From Planctomycetia bacterium (GTDB lineage: Bacteria; Planctomycetota; UBA1135; GCA-002686595), in the NCBI GenBank assembly GCA_005778045.1, contig SXKQ01000045.1, forward strand, positions 1-14,109: a stretch of 14,109 nucleotides of DNA, in the 5' to 3' direction. Positions 1 through 6,287 of the stretch are shown one piece after another; within the stretch, counting starts at the first letter, position 1; every line of letters starts with the position of its first letter. The translations under genes were made by a program, and so were the position numbers. The notes beneath the pieces are model-generated. The model made no database searches and was not told where the DNA came from. It saw only the letters and a list, made by a program, of their open reading frames with translations.

Positions 1-493
1 CGAGGACGCGCTCGCCGTCGGTCACGACGATCGCGCTCGGCTCCTTCATCGGGAAGTTACGCAGCACCTCCGCGATGCGATCGCGCTGGTCGCAGCCGAT
101 GTAGACGCCGCGGCTCTGGCGGTAGATGCGCGAGAAGCGCTGGCAGGCCTCGCCGACCGTCGGCGTGCACACGATCGGCATCAGCTCCTCGATGTGTTCG
201 TGGAGAGGGCGGAAGAACAGCACCTCGTTGCGATCCTGCAGGGCGGCGAGGTGCACGTAGCGGCCGAGTGGCGAGCCGGCGGCGAGGTCGTTGCCGTAGG
301 CGCGCGATAGCTGCTTCGCCGTGGTGGAGGTGCGCGTCGGCAACAGGCCGTGCAGGCCGATTTTCCCGCGCTCCTAGCGGGAGAATCCGGTGCCCTTGTT
401 CGTCAGGGGCTCGAGCAGCAGCGCGCGCCCGCGCCGCCGCATCGCGAGGTAGGGCATGCCATTCGTGGGATCGACCTTCTGCGTGTAGTCCAT
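1..493 (-). pseudogene. NAD-dependent malic enzyme, 5' part, with in-frame amber stop (runs off left edge)
   Basis: The minus-strand translation is the N-terminal domain of a malic enzyme, which oxidatively decarboxylates malate to pyruvate in the cytoplasm. It reads MDYTQKVDPTNGMPYL, then the family landmark NKGTGFSR, then TAG at 374-376. The same frame continues with ERGKIGLHGLLP, the CTPTVGEACQRFS-IYRQSRGVYI block and TDGERVL at the window edge. Family members have F-S/T-x-E-E-R at the stop, so TAG sits where Glu is expected (GAG to TAG, one base). In the signature YTPTVG the Tyr, the general acid of characterised malic enzymes, is Cys (codon 167-169, TGC instead of TAC). I chose the ATG at 493 because family homology begins just after it; a start at 568 is also open. 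Two independent damaging changes favour a pseudogene over a read error. The NAD-binding domain lies outside the window. Confidence 0.85.
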
Positions 494-507
494 CGAGTGC
501 TCGATGG
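490..507. repeat. Perfect palindrome across the malic enzyme start codon
   Basis: CCATCGAG and CTCGATGG form 8-base inverted arms separated by two bases. The left arm contains the complement of the proposed ATG (491-493). It could be an operator-like site, or a short mRNA hairpin masking the start; it could also be chance in DNA where CGAG and CTCG are common. No function is shown. Confidence 0.4.
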
Positions 508-799
508 GGCGGCATCGGCTCGAGGGCCTGTCCGGCCCCATTTGCGGGGGGCTTTTCATGCCCTGCATGTCGCTACCCCAAGGCCCCGAGAAGGAATGCG
601 TGATCGAGCGCGAGAGTCTCCAGAATCCTGCGCAGGGTTTGCGCGCCCGTTCAGCGCGTACCCGCCAGCCATTTCGCCAGCGCGGGATCCTCGGGGTCGC
701 TCGAGCTTCCGTGCTTCGCGGGCGCGCCGCGCAGCTCGCTCTCCTCGTGGCGGTTCGAGCGGCAGCGTTCGTGCACCTCGGCCGGTGGATCGCTCGCCG
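494..799. other. Non-coding or decayed stretch between the two damaged genes
   Basis: No intact gene is visible. The malic enzyme frame stays open through this stretch but shows no family similarity beyond 493. One minus frame ends at 651 with a protein-like tail (SSSDPEDPALAKWLAGTR), which I cannot assign. It might be the far end of the decayed reductase gene upstream or an unrelated remnant. Overlapping ORFs on both strands here look like high-GC artefacts. Confidence 0.4.
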
Positions 800-1720
800 C
801 TCGCCAGCAGCGCGATCCGGCGTGAACGCGCCGCAAGGGCCGTCGAGCCCTGTGGGAGCGCCCGGGACAAGCTCTTCGATGCAGCGCCGCGACCAGTCGC
901 CGCGCGCACCGATCGGGAGTTCCACCGAGGGACGCTCGCTCGACGGCGCGATCGAGACGGAGTGCTCCTGCGAGCTCTACCAGCGTGACGACGTCCTCAG
1001 CCAGACGAACTGACGAGGCTCGAAGCGCAGTCCCGCGTGTCCTTGGGGCTCGAGCATGGTGCGCGAAACGTCGGCACCTTCCTGCCTCGTGTAGGTCACT
1101 CTCCACGGCCGTCGCTGCTCGCGCAGCGGTCGACGCACCCGGTAGTCGAGCGCGATGCCAGCGAGTAGTCCTGCGTGCGGTTCGATTGCCCAGCCCACGC
1201 TGGTGTTCGCCTTGCACGCCCGCCCGCCGAGGGAGGCTCGAGCATGTCGGGCAGCAAGATCGTCGCGAGCGCGCGCTGACCGCAGAGCCAGCGCTCGTAG
1301 CGCACTCCCATCCTGTGCCGAGTCACGGAGAGCGCGACGAGCGCGAGCAGGGCCCACGCGGCGAGTGCGCCAGCTCGCAGGGCCAGTGACCCGCCGAGCC
1401 CGAGCCGCTCCGTCGAGTGCACTGGCAGCAGGGCCACATGGGCATCCAGGAGCACGACGCCCGCGATCCCCATGCTGCGGTGCAAGAGCATCAGCGCGTC
1501 GCTGCCGAACAGGATGTTGACTGGCCCCAGCCGCGCCACGAGCGGGAACTCGAGCGCGACGATGCCCAGCGCCAGCAGGCCCGCGGTGGAGGCCGGCTCG
1601 ATGTGCCACGGGCGCTGCGGCGCGATGGAGCCCGCGAGCCCCCTTGGAGAGCAGCGGCAGCAAGCCGAGCAGCGCGTAGGCGCCGAGGATTGCGACAGCC
1701 CTTACGCCTGCCTGTAGCAC
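800..1720 (-). pseudogene. Decayed ferric-reductase-type membrane flavoprotein
   Basis: Stitching minus frames together gives a ferric-reductase-like transmembrane protein followed by a flavodoxin-reductase FAD domain. From a possible GTG at 1720 the first membrane helix reads VRAVAILGAYALLGLLPLL. At a C5 run (1639-1643) the frame shifts and continues as APQRPWHIEPASTAG, then GPVNILFGSDALMLLHRSMG and a second membrane segment up to RYERW. Between about 1240 and 1200 it shifts back to the first frame, giving RRPLREQRRPWRVT and LRFEPRQFVWL. TAG interrupts at 977-979. The same frame then resumes with EHSVSIAPSSERPSVELPIG, GARGDWS and DGPCGAFTPDRAAG, all typical of the FAD domain. The NAD-binding part (GGIGITP region) is not found. 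The family passes electrons across the membrane to ferric iron or haem. This copy cannot make a full protein as read. Confidence 0.75.
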
Positions 1721-1792
1721 CGCGCGCAGGGCGACGCCCGATCGCCGAACTCCGCAGGCGCCTCTGGCGCGGCCACGGCCTCCGCGGCGAAG

Positions 1793-2860
1793 ATGCGGCG
1801 GATGTCCGAGCCCGTGCCCCCGCAGGAGTCCGAGCCGCAGCGCCGTCGCCGGGCGCGCTACAAGGGCACGCACCCGCGCCGCTTCGAGGAGAAGTACAAG
1901 GAGCTCGATCCGGCTCGCTATCCCGAGCTCGTCGAGCACGTGCGCTCGCGTGGCCAGACGCCCGCGGGCCAGCACGTGCCGATCCTGGTGGACGAGGCGC
2001 TCGCCGTACTCGAGGTCGAGCGCGCCCTGCGCGGCGTCGACTGCACCTTTGGTTTCGGCGGTCACTCAGAGCGCTTTCTCCGCGCGCTCCCCACCGTGGG
2101 CGAGCTGCTCGCTCTCGACGTCGATCCGCTCCAGCTCCCGCGCACCGAGGCGCGGCTGCGTGCGCTTGGTTTCGCCGAGCCCCGACTGCGAGTGCAGCGC
2201 ACCAACTTTGCCGCACTGGGCCCCGTGCTCCACGGGCTCGGCTGGAGCGACGGCGTCGACTTCGTGTTCGCCGACCTCGGCGTGTCCTCGATGCAGATCG
2301 ACGACCCGGCGCGCGGCTTCACTTTCAAGCAGGACGGCCCGCTCGACATGCGCATGAACCCCTCGCGCGGCCTGTCCGCGGCGCAGTGGCTCGAGCGCGC
2401 GAACGAGGCACAGCTCGCCGCCGTGCTCGTCGAAAACTCCGACGAACCCCATGCCGAGCGCGTCGCTCGCGCCCTCACACTGCGCCGGGGTCACGTCGCG
2501 ACCACGCTCAGGCTGGCGGAGGCCGTGCGCGCCGCCCTGCCGCCGCGCCTCGAGGCCGATGAGACGGAGCGCAGCGTCCGACGGGTCTTTCAGGCTTTGC
2601 GCATCGAGGTCAACGACGAGTTCGGCGTGCTCGACGCGCTGCTTCGACAGTTGCCGGACGTGCTGCGCAGCGGGGGGCGCGCCGCCCTGCTCACTTTCCA
2701 CTCCGGCGAAGACCGTCGCGTGAAGAAGGCCTTCGAGCGCGGTGTCGCGGAGGGTCGCTACGCAGCCGTATGCGACGAGGTGGCGCGACCGTCGCCGGAC
2801 GAGAGGCGGGCGAATCCGCGCGCCGCGCCCGCGAAGCTGCGCTGGGCCCGGCGCGCGTGA
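1793..2860 (+). CDS. rsmH: RsmH/MraW-family 16S rRNA cytosine-N4 methyltransferase, divergent form with N-terminal extension
   Basis: A 355-residue class I SAM-dependent methyltransferase of the family that N4-methylates C1402 of 16S rRNA. Motifs in order: HVPILVDEAL (61-70), CTFGFGGHS (84-92, replacing the usual DGTLGxGGHS), DVDP (109-112), DLGVSSMQID (161-170), DGPLDMRMN (181-189), FQALRIEVN (266-274), FHSGEDR (302-308, usually HSLEDR) and NPRA (341-344). An extension of about 60 residues precedes the core; it is basic (RRRRARYKGTHPRRFEEKYKEL) and ends in TPAGQH. I recall this extension from a divergent RsmH subgroup. The gene stands alone, with no mraZ, ftsL or mur genes as in the usual dcw cluster, so it may be a second paralogue with a shifted substrate. 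ATG at 1793 or 1802 could start it. Its end lies 9 bases from the convergent RRM gene. Confidence 0.85.
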   Translation: MRRMSEPVPPQESEPQRRRRARYKGTHPRRFEEKYKELDPARYPELVEHVRSRGQTPAGQHVPILVDEALAVLEVERALRGVDCTFGFGGHSERFLRALPTVGELLALDVDPLQLPRTEARLRALGFAEPRLRVQRTNFAALGPVLHGLGWSDGVDFVFADLGVSSMQIDDPARGFTFKQDGPLDMRMNPSRGLSAAQWLERANEAQLAAVLVENSDEPHAERVARALTLRRGHVATTLRLAEAVRAALPPRLEADETERSVRRVFQALRIEVNDEFGVLDALLRQLPDVLRSGGRAALLTFHSGEDRRVKKAFERGVAEGRYAAVCDEVARPSPDERRANPRAAPAKLRWARRA

Positions 2861-2869
2861 GGCCGTTGC

Positions 2870-3184
2870 CTACCAGCGCGGGCGACCGCGACCACCCGTC
2901 TCGCCGGCGGCTTCGCGCCAGCTCGTGCGGGGGCCGGGCAGCTCCTTGGCCGCGGCGACCTTGATCGTGCGACCGCCGAGCTGGGTGCCGTTCAGCGACG
3001 CGATCGCGCCGGCGGCCTCTTCCGGCGTGCCCATGTCGACGAAGGCGAAGCCGCGCGAGACCCCGCTGTCGCCATCGCGCTTGAGCATCACCTTGGCGAC
3101 GGTACGGCCGCCGGCCGTCAGGGCCGCTCCGAGCTCGGCTTCGGTGGTCTCACGGGACAGGTTGCCAACGTAGATGCGCGTCAT
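2870..3184 (-). CDS. Small RRM-domain RNA-binding protein
   Basis: A 104-residue protein made of a single RNA recognition motif plus a short tail. RNP2 is IYVGNL (4-9) and RNP1 is SRGFAFVD (43-50), with the aromatic residues that stack on RNA bases present. The tail from about 81 is rich in Gly and Arg (ETGGRGRPRW). Stand-alone RRM proteins of this size occur in cyanobacteria, Planctomycetota and other bacteria, and are often linked to cold response or mRNA fate; the target here is unknown. I start at the ATG at 3184 because RRM homology begins at residue 3; the open frame extends upstream to 3271 without similarity. The leader holds an inverted repeat (3196-3228) that could form an RNA hairpin. 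Confidence 0.9.
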   Translation of the reverse strand: MTRIYVGNLSRETTEAELGAALTAGGRTVAKVMLKRDGDSGVSRGFAFVDMGTPEEAAGAIASLNGTQLGGRTIKVAAAKELPGPRTSWREAAGETGGRGRPRW

Positions 3185-3195
3185 GTTCAGGTGTC

Positions 3196-3228
3196 CGATC
3201 GGTGATGGTGCGGCAAGCTGACCGATCG
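3196..3228 (-). repeat. Inverted repeat in the leader of the RRM gene
   Basis: CGATCGGT (3196-3203) and ACCGATCG (3221-3228) are perfect 8-base inverted arms around a 17-base spacer, 11 to 44 bases upstream of the RRM start codon. In the transcript this would be a hairpin close to the ribosome binding region. No strong Shine-Dalgarno is seen next to the ATG, so a structure-based control is conceivable; it could also be a protein operator. Confidence 0.45.
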
Positions 3229-3387
3229 AGGCGACGTGCCCGGGACAGGAGAGCTGGCGAAAGCGGGGCAATACGGTACGGGCGAAAGCACCAGCGTGCG
3301 CACCCCATCTCGTGAAAATCGAGTCGACAAGAACTCATTCGGACGGTTTCGGGCTGGCCCGTGCCTCGGTCGTATGTGAGAGCAGCA

Positions 3388-3415
3388 TTGATTCTCTCGG
3401 GAAAGGACCTAGACT
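3388..3415 (+). promoter_or_regulatory. Putative sigma70-type promoter for the winged-helix gene
   Basis: TTGATT (3388-3393) and TAGACT (3410-3415) are separated by 16 bases and each match the -35 and -10 consensus at four of six positions. The start of transcription would be near 3422, giving a leader of about 65 bases. The octamer CCTAGACT recurs upstream of the globin gene. Confidence 0.45.
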
Positions 3416-3472
3416 TTTTGCGCTCGCGAACTGATTTCCCAACTCTCTCCTACTCCCCTAAACCAAATTCTT

Positions 3473-3478
3473 AGGAAG
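3473..3478 (+). promoter_or_regulatory. Ribosome binding site of the winged-helix gene
   Basis: AGGAAG lies 10 bases before the ATG at 3489 in a relatively AT-rich leader. It is among the clearest Shine-Dalgarno sequences in the window and fixes the start. Confidence 0.6.
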
Positions 3479-3488
3479 TCCGATCGTC

Positions 3489-3977
3489 ATGGTACAACGA
3501 CTGAGTCCTGAAGACCAGATTGCTGCGCTCGAGAGCAAGATTCAGACCATCAAGAGGAGGGCCGAAGAAAAGCGCCTCAAGGCGAATCCGGCCGTCAAGC
3601 ACCTTCGCGTGTCCCTCAAGGCCCTCGACAAGGGCATTGGCTCCTGCGCAGAGACGGCGATTCGCAAGGAACTGGGTGAGGCCCGCGCCATGCTGGCGGC
3701 CTGCCTGTCTCTCGCTTCGGCGGGCTCGAGCGTGCAGGTCTCCTCAGGTTCCGATGGTTCGGCACGTCGCTCGGCCCCGGCCGCGATCAATGTGAATATC
3801 CGCCCTGACCAGATTCTCGATTACTTGAACAAGAACCCGGGACTGCGCGGCGAGCTGATTGCGGTCGCACTCGGCACGGATACGAAGTCGATGCGCGTTC
3901 CGATGAAGAAGCTCATCGAGCAGAAGCGCGTTCGCACCACGGGCCAGGCCCGTGCGACTGCCTATCACCCCGTGTGA
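3489..3977 (+). CDS. Small coiled-coil / winged-helix DNA-binding-like protein
   Basis: A 162-residue protein with no name that I recognise. Residues 5-70 are highly charged and helical with heptad-like spacing ([20 protein letters not shown]), suggesting a coiled coil. Residues 75-100 are a Ser/Ala-rich linker. Residues 106-161 read as a winged-helix fold: [19 protein letters not shown], then [19 protein letters not shown] as the recognition-helix region, then a wing with [15 protein letters not shown]. The same kind of C-terminal domain (GLRGE-I, LGTDTK, P-KKL, TGQ-R-T-Y) occurs, from memory, in small hypothetical proteins of Planctomycetota and Myxobacteria. A nucleoid-associated or regulatory role by dimerisation through the coiled coil is inference. 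It has its own promoter and strong ribosome binding site and is followed by a hairpin, so it is probably transcribed alone. Confidence 0.8.
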   Translation: MVQRLSPEDQIAALESKIQTIKRRAEEKRLKANPAVKHLRVSLKALDKGIGSCAETAIRKELGEARAMLAACLSLASAGSSVQVSSGSDGSARRSAPAAINVNIRPDQILDYLNKNPGLRGELIAVALGTDTKSMRVPMKKLIEQKRVRTTGQARATAYHPV

Positions 3978-4000
3978 TTCGTCCTCGTTCGACGCACTGT

Positions 4001-4027
4001 GCAGGGCCGGGTCTACCCCGGCCCTGC
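4001..4027 (+). terminator. Strong hairpin after the winged-helix gene
   Basis: GCAGGGCCGGG and CCCGGCCCTGC form a perfect 11-base GC-rich stem with loop TCTAC, beginning 23 bases after the stop codon. There is no run of T after it, so it is either a terminator of the non-canonical GC-rich type or a 3' mRNA stabiliser. Confidence 0.6.
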
Positions 4028-4309
4028 TGCGTTGTGGGGCAGGGGGTCGTGACTCGCGCGGCGCGCTCGGCTGCTCCGAGGCGCAGAGTGGCCTGCGGTT
4101 CCAAGTCGCTCTCGACTCGGGTGAGTCGTCGGCAGTGGGAGCGGGGCCTGCGGCGAGGTGGAGCGACAGTCGTCTTCGCGGCTGACCGACCGGCCTGAAA
4201 AGGTTGCGCGGTTTTTGGGCCCTAGACTGGGGGTGTGTTCAGAAATGCGACGCTGTAGAGGGCTGCGGTGGCGCGCCGGGCGAAGGGGCCTCCACAGGAG
4301 CCACCAACC
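4028..4309. other. Intergenic region upstream of the globin gene
   Basis: No convincing coding sequence. It contains CCTAGACT at 4221-4228, the same octamer that carries the proposed -10 box of the winged-helix gene, here without a good -35 at normal spacing. AGGAG at 4296-4300 is the globin ribosome binding site. No FNR or NsrR half-site pair is recognised. Confidence 0.5.
4221..4228 (+). promoter_or_regulatory. CCTAGACT element, possible -10 region of the globin gene
   Basis: The octamer is identical to 3408-3415 upstream of the winged-helix gene. If TAGACT is a -10 box the leader would be about 75 bases. The upstream TTGCGC is only 13 bases away and a 17-base spacing gives AAGGTT, so the -35 match is poor; the promoter call is weak. 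Confidence 0.3.
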
Positions 4310-4735
4310 ATGATCCAGTCGTCCGCCGACCGCATCCGTGCCTCGTTCCAGCTGATCGCCCCCAAGGCCAGCGAAGTGATCGACAGCTTTTACGCCAACC
4401 TGTTCGCCGCCGCGCCCGCCGTGCGCGCCATGTTCCCCGAGGATATGCAGCAGCAGAAGGCGCACCTGCTCGCCGCCGTCGGCCTCGTGGTAAAGCAGGC
4501 CGACAACCTCGGTGCGCTGCGCGAGCCGCTGCTCGCCATGGGCCAGCGCCATGCAAATTATGGCGCCCACCCGACGCACTACGCGGCCGTGCGCGAGGTG
4601 CTGCTCGCAACCCTCGCCCAGCATGCCGGTCCCGCGTGGACCGCGCAGCTCGAGGATGACTGGCGTGGCGCGATCAACGTCGTTGCGAAGGTGATGATCG
4701 AAGGCCAGCTCACGTCCACATCGCGCGTCGCGTGA
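4310..4735 (+). CDS. Single-domain bacterial globin
   Basis: A 141-residue haem protein of the flavohaemoglobin/Vitreoscilla haemoglobin type without a reductase domain. By alignment from memory to Vitreoscilla haemoglobin: Tyr28 (FYANLF) is B10, Phe42 (AMFPED) is CD1, Gln48 in DMQQQKAH is the distal E7 position, and His81 in GQRHANYG is the proximal F8 ligand; HPTHY follows as usual. All haem-pocket positions are present, so it should bind O2 or NO. Likely roles are oxygen delivery under low oxygen or NO detoxification with a separate reductase. The start is fixed by AGGAG nine bases upstream of the ATG at 4310; an open frame to 4268 lacks similarity. It stands alone and ends 34 bases from the convergent sulfatase. 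Confidence 0.92.
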   Translation: MIQSSADRIRASFQLIAPKASEVIDSFYANLFAAAPAVRAMFPEDMQQQKAHLLAAVGLVVKQADNLGALREPLLAMGQRHANYGAHPTHYAAVREVLLATLAQHAGPAWTAQLEDDWRGAINVVAKVMIEGQLTSTSRVA

Positions 4736-4769
4736 CGCGGGCTCGCTGGAAGTCGAAGAAGCGGGACGA

Positions 4770-6284
4770 CTAGTCCGGGTCGACCGCGTCGGGCCACGGG
4801 ATCGGCTCGCCGGTCGTCGCGTCGAGCGACAGCTGTGCTCCCATCGAGCGCAGCTGCTCGCCGAGGATGCGTGCGAGCTCGCTCACGCGTGCGCGGTCCC
4901 GCGCCGCGAAGTTCAGGCTCTCGCCCACGTCGTGTGCGAGGTCGTAGAGCTCGAAACCGCGATCGGCGTGCCGATAGATCAGCTTCCAATCGCCGACGCG
5001 CACGGCGCTGTAGGGCCAGATTCCAGGTCCGCGCGCACCCCAGAAGTGCGGCTGGTGCCAGACGAGCACGCGCCCGGACTCGAACGATCCGCCACCGAGG
5101 ATCGGCGCGAGATCGAGCCCGTCGCGGGCGACTCCATCGAGCAGAAATTCCCGGCCAGCGGCAGCGAGCAGGGTCGGGAACAGGTCCGTACTGACCACGG
5201 GTTCCGCCGTGCGCTGCGCCGCCACGACGCCCGGACCGCGCACGACGAGCGGCACGCGCGTGCCGCCCTCGTAGGCCGAGCCCGTGCCGCTGCGCAGCGG
5301 AGCGTTGTGCGAGTGGGGCTCGCCGCCGCGCGAGTGCGCGGACAGCCCGCCGTTGTCCGACGTGAACACGACCAGCGTCTCGTCGGCGATGCCGCGCCGG
5401 TCCAGCTCGTCCAGCACGTCACCGAGCGCCGCGTCGATTGTCTCCACCATGCTCGCGTACGCAGCCTCGCGCCGGTCGAGGTGCGCGTAGTTCGCGACGT
5501 GCCGCGGGTTGGGCTGGATCGGCGTATGCACCGAGTAGGGCGCGAAGTTGAGGAAGAAGGGCTGGCCGTTCGCGAGGGCGGCATCGACCTGCTCGACCGC
5601 CTCGATCGCCAGCGCCTCGTCCAGATAGATGTCCTGCCCATGCCAGCGCTCGAGCCCCGGCACGTCCCACACCGGATCACCCTTGCGCGTGGCCGCGGCG
5701 AAGTTCTCCGTGCCATAGAAGCTCGCCGGCGCTCCCGCTCCGTGCCCTCCGACGTTGACGTCGAAGCCGAGCGTCCGCGGATCGCTGCCAGGCGTGCCCA
5801 GCGCGCCGAAGTGCGCCTTGCCGACGTGGATGGTGCGATAGCCGTGCGCCTGCAGGAGCTCCGCGAGCGTCGTGTCCTCGGGTTGCACGCCGTTCACGTC
5901 CCACGCGGGAGGTGCGAGGCTTGGCCACGGGGCGGATGTGTCGCTGTCTTTGCGCAGCGTCCAGTACGTGATGTGCGAGCGCGCGGGAGCGATGCCGGTG
6001 TGAATCGCGGCGCGCGTCGGCGTGCACACGGGCGCGGCGGAATAGGCTTGCGTGAAGACAAGGCCTTCGCGTGCGAGCCGCTCGACGTTCGGCGTGCGGT
6101 AGCGGACGTTGAACTCCGTTGGCTGGGCGGCGAGCGGGAGCGAGAGGTCCTGCCAGCCGAGGTCATCGACGAGGAACAAGACGATGTTGGGTGCACGCTT
6201 CGGCGGCGGAGTTGACGTCGCGCAACCGCCGAGCCACGCGAGAGCCGCGCACGCCGCCGTCGATGTTCGCGTCCAGCGGTCCAT
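4770..6284 (-). CDS. Lipoprotein sulfatase (formylglycine-dependent, family S1)
   Basis: A 504-residue arylsulfatase-type enzyme that hydrolyses sulfate esters, probably of polysaccharides. A short signal ends in the lipobox LGGC (Cys21), predicting a lipid-anchored exported protein. Metal ligands appear in LVDDLGW (Asp40, Asp41) and TSDNGG (Asp310, Asn311). The formylglycine precursor is Cys87 in CTPTRAAIHTG, so a formylglycine-generating enzyme is needed (none in the window). GKAHFG (Lys156) and VHTP (His253) fit the active site. The usual Lys of the LRGGKG motif is Thr334 here (LRSGTGSAYEGG), an unusual substitution at a sulfate-binding position. The gene begins 3 bases after the stop of the TlpA-like gene, so the two are almost surely co-transcribed. 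It ends with TAG. Substrate unknown. Confidence 0.93.
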   Translation of the reverse strand: MDRWTRTSTAACAALAWLGGCATSTPPPKRAPNIVLFLVDDLGWQDLSLPLAAQPTEFNVRYRTPNVERLAREGLVFTQAYSAAPVCTPTRAAIHTGIAPARSHITYWTLRKDSDTSAPWPSLAPPAWDVNGVQPEDTTLAELLQAHGYRTIHVGKAHFGALGTPGSDPRTLGFDVNVGGHGAGAPASFYGTENFAAATRKGDPVWDVPGLERWHGQDIYLDEALAIEAVEQVDAALANGQPFFLNFAPYSVHTPIQPNPRHVANYAHLDRREAAYASMVETIDAALGDVLDELDRRGIADETLVVFTSDNGGLSAHSRGGEPHSHNAPLRSGTGSAYEGGTRVPLVVRGPGVVAAQRTAEPVVSTDLFPTLLAAAGREFLLDGVARDGLDLAPILGGGSFESGRVLVWHQPHFWGARGPGIWPYSAVRVGDWKLIYRHADRGFELYDLAHDVGESLNFAARDRARVSELARILGEQLRSMGAQLSLDATTGEPIPWPDAVDPD

Positions 6285-6287
6285 GGC

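Larger units (their letters stand above)
3185..3488. other. Divergent intergenic region between the RRM gene and the winged-helix gene
   Basis: About 300 bases without a gene. It holds the leader of the RRM gene (with the inverted repeat described separately) and, on the right, a less GC-rich stretch with a sigma70-like promoter and ribosome binding site for the plus-strand gene at 3489. No small RNA or riboswitch fold is recognised. Confidence 0.6.

Noticed and set aside
374..979. Reassignment of TAG as a sense codon, since both TAG 374-376 and TAG 977-979 interrupt real proteins
   Set aside because: TAG ends the intact sulfatase (4770-4772) and the frame at 10023. The reductase also carries frameshifts and the malic enzyme has lost its catalytic Tyr, so decay explains both.
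350..988. Plus-strand open frame of about 210 codons across the malic enzyme and reductase remnants
   Set aside because: It is antisense to recognisable family sequence and its product has no protein-like pattern; long antisense frames are expected at this GC content.
4932..6215. 427-codon plus-strand open frame
   Set aside because: It is the antisense shadow of the sulfatase, whose motifs are unmistakable on the minus strand.
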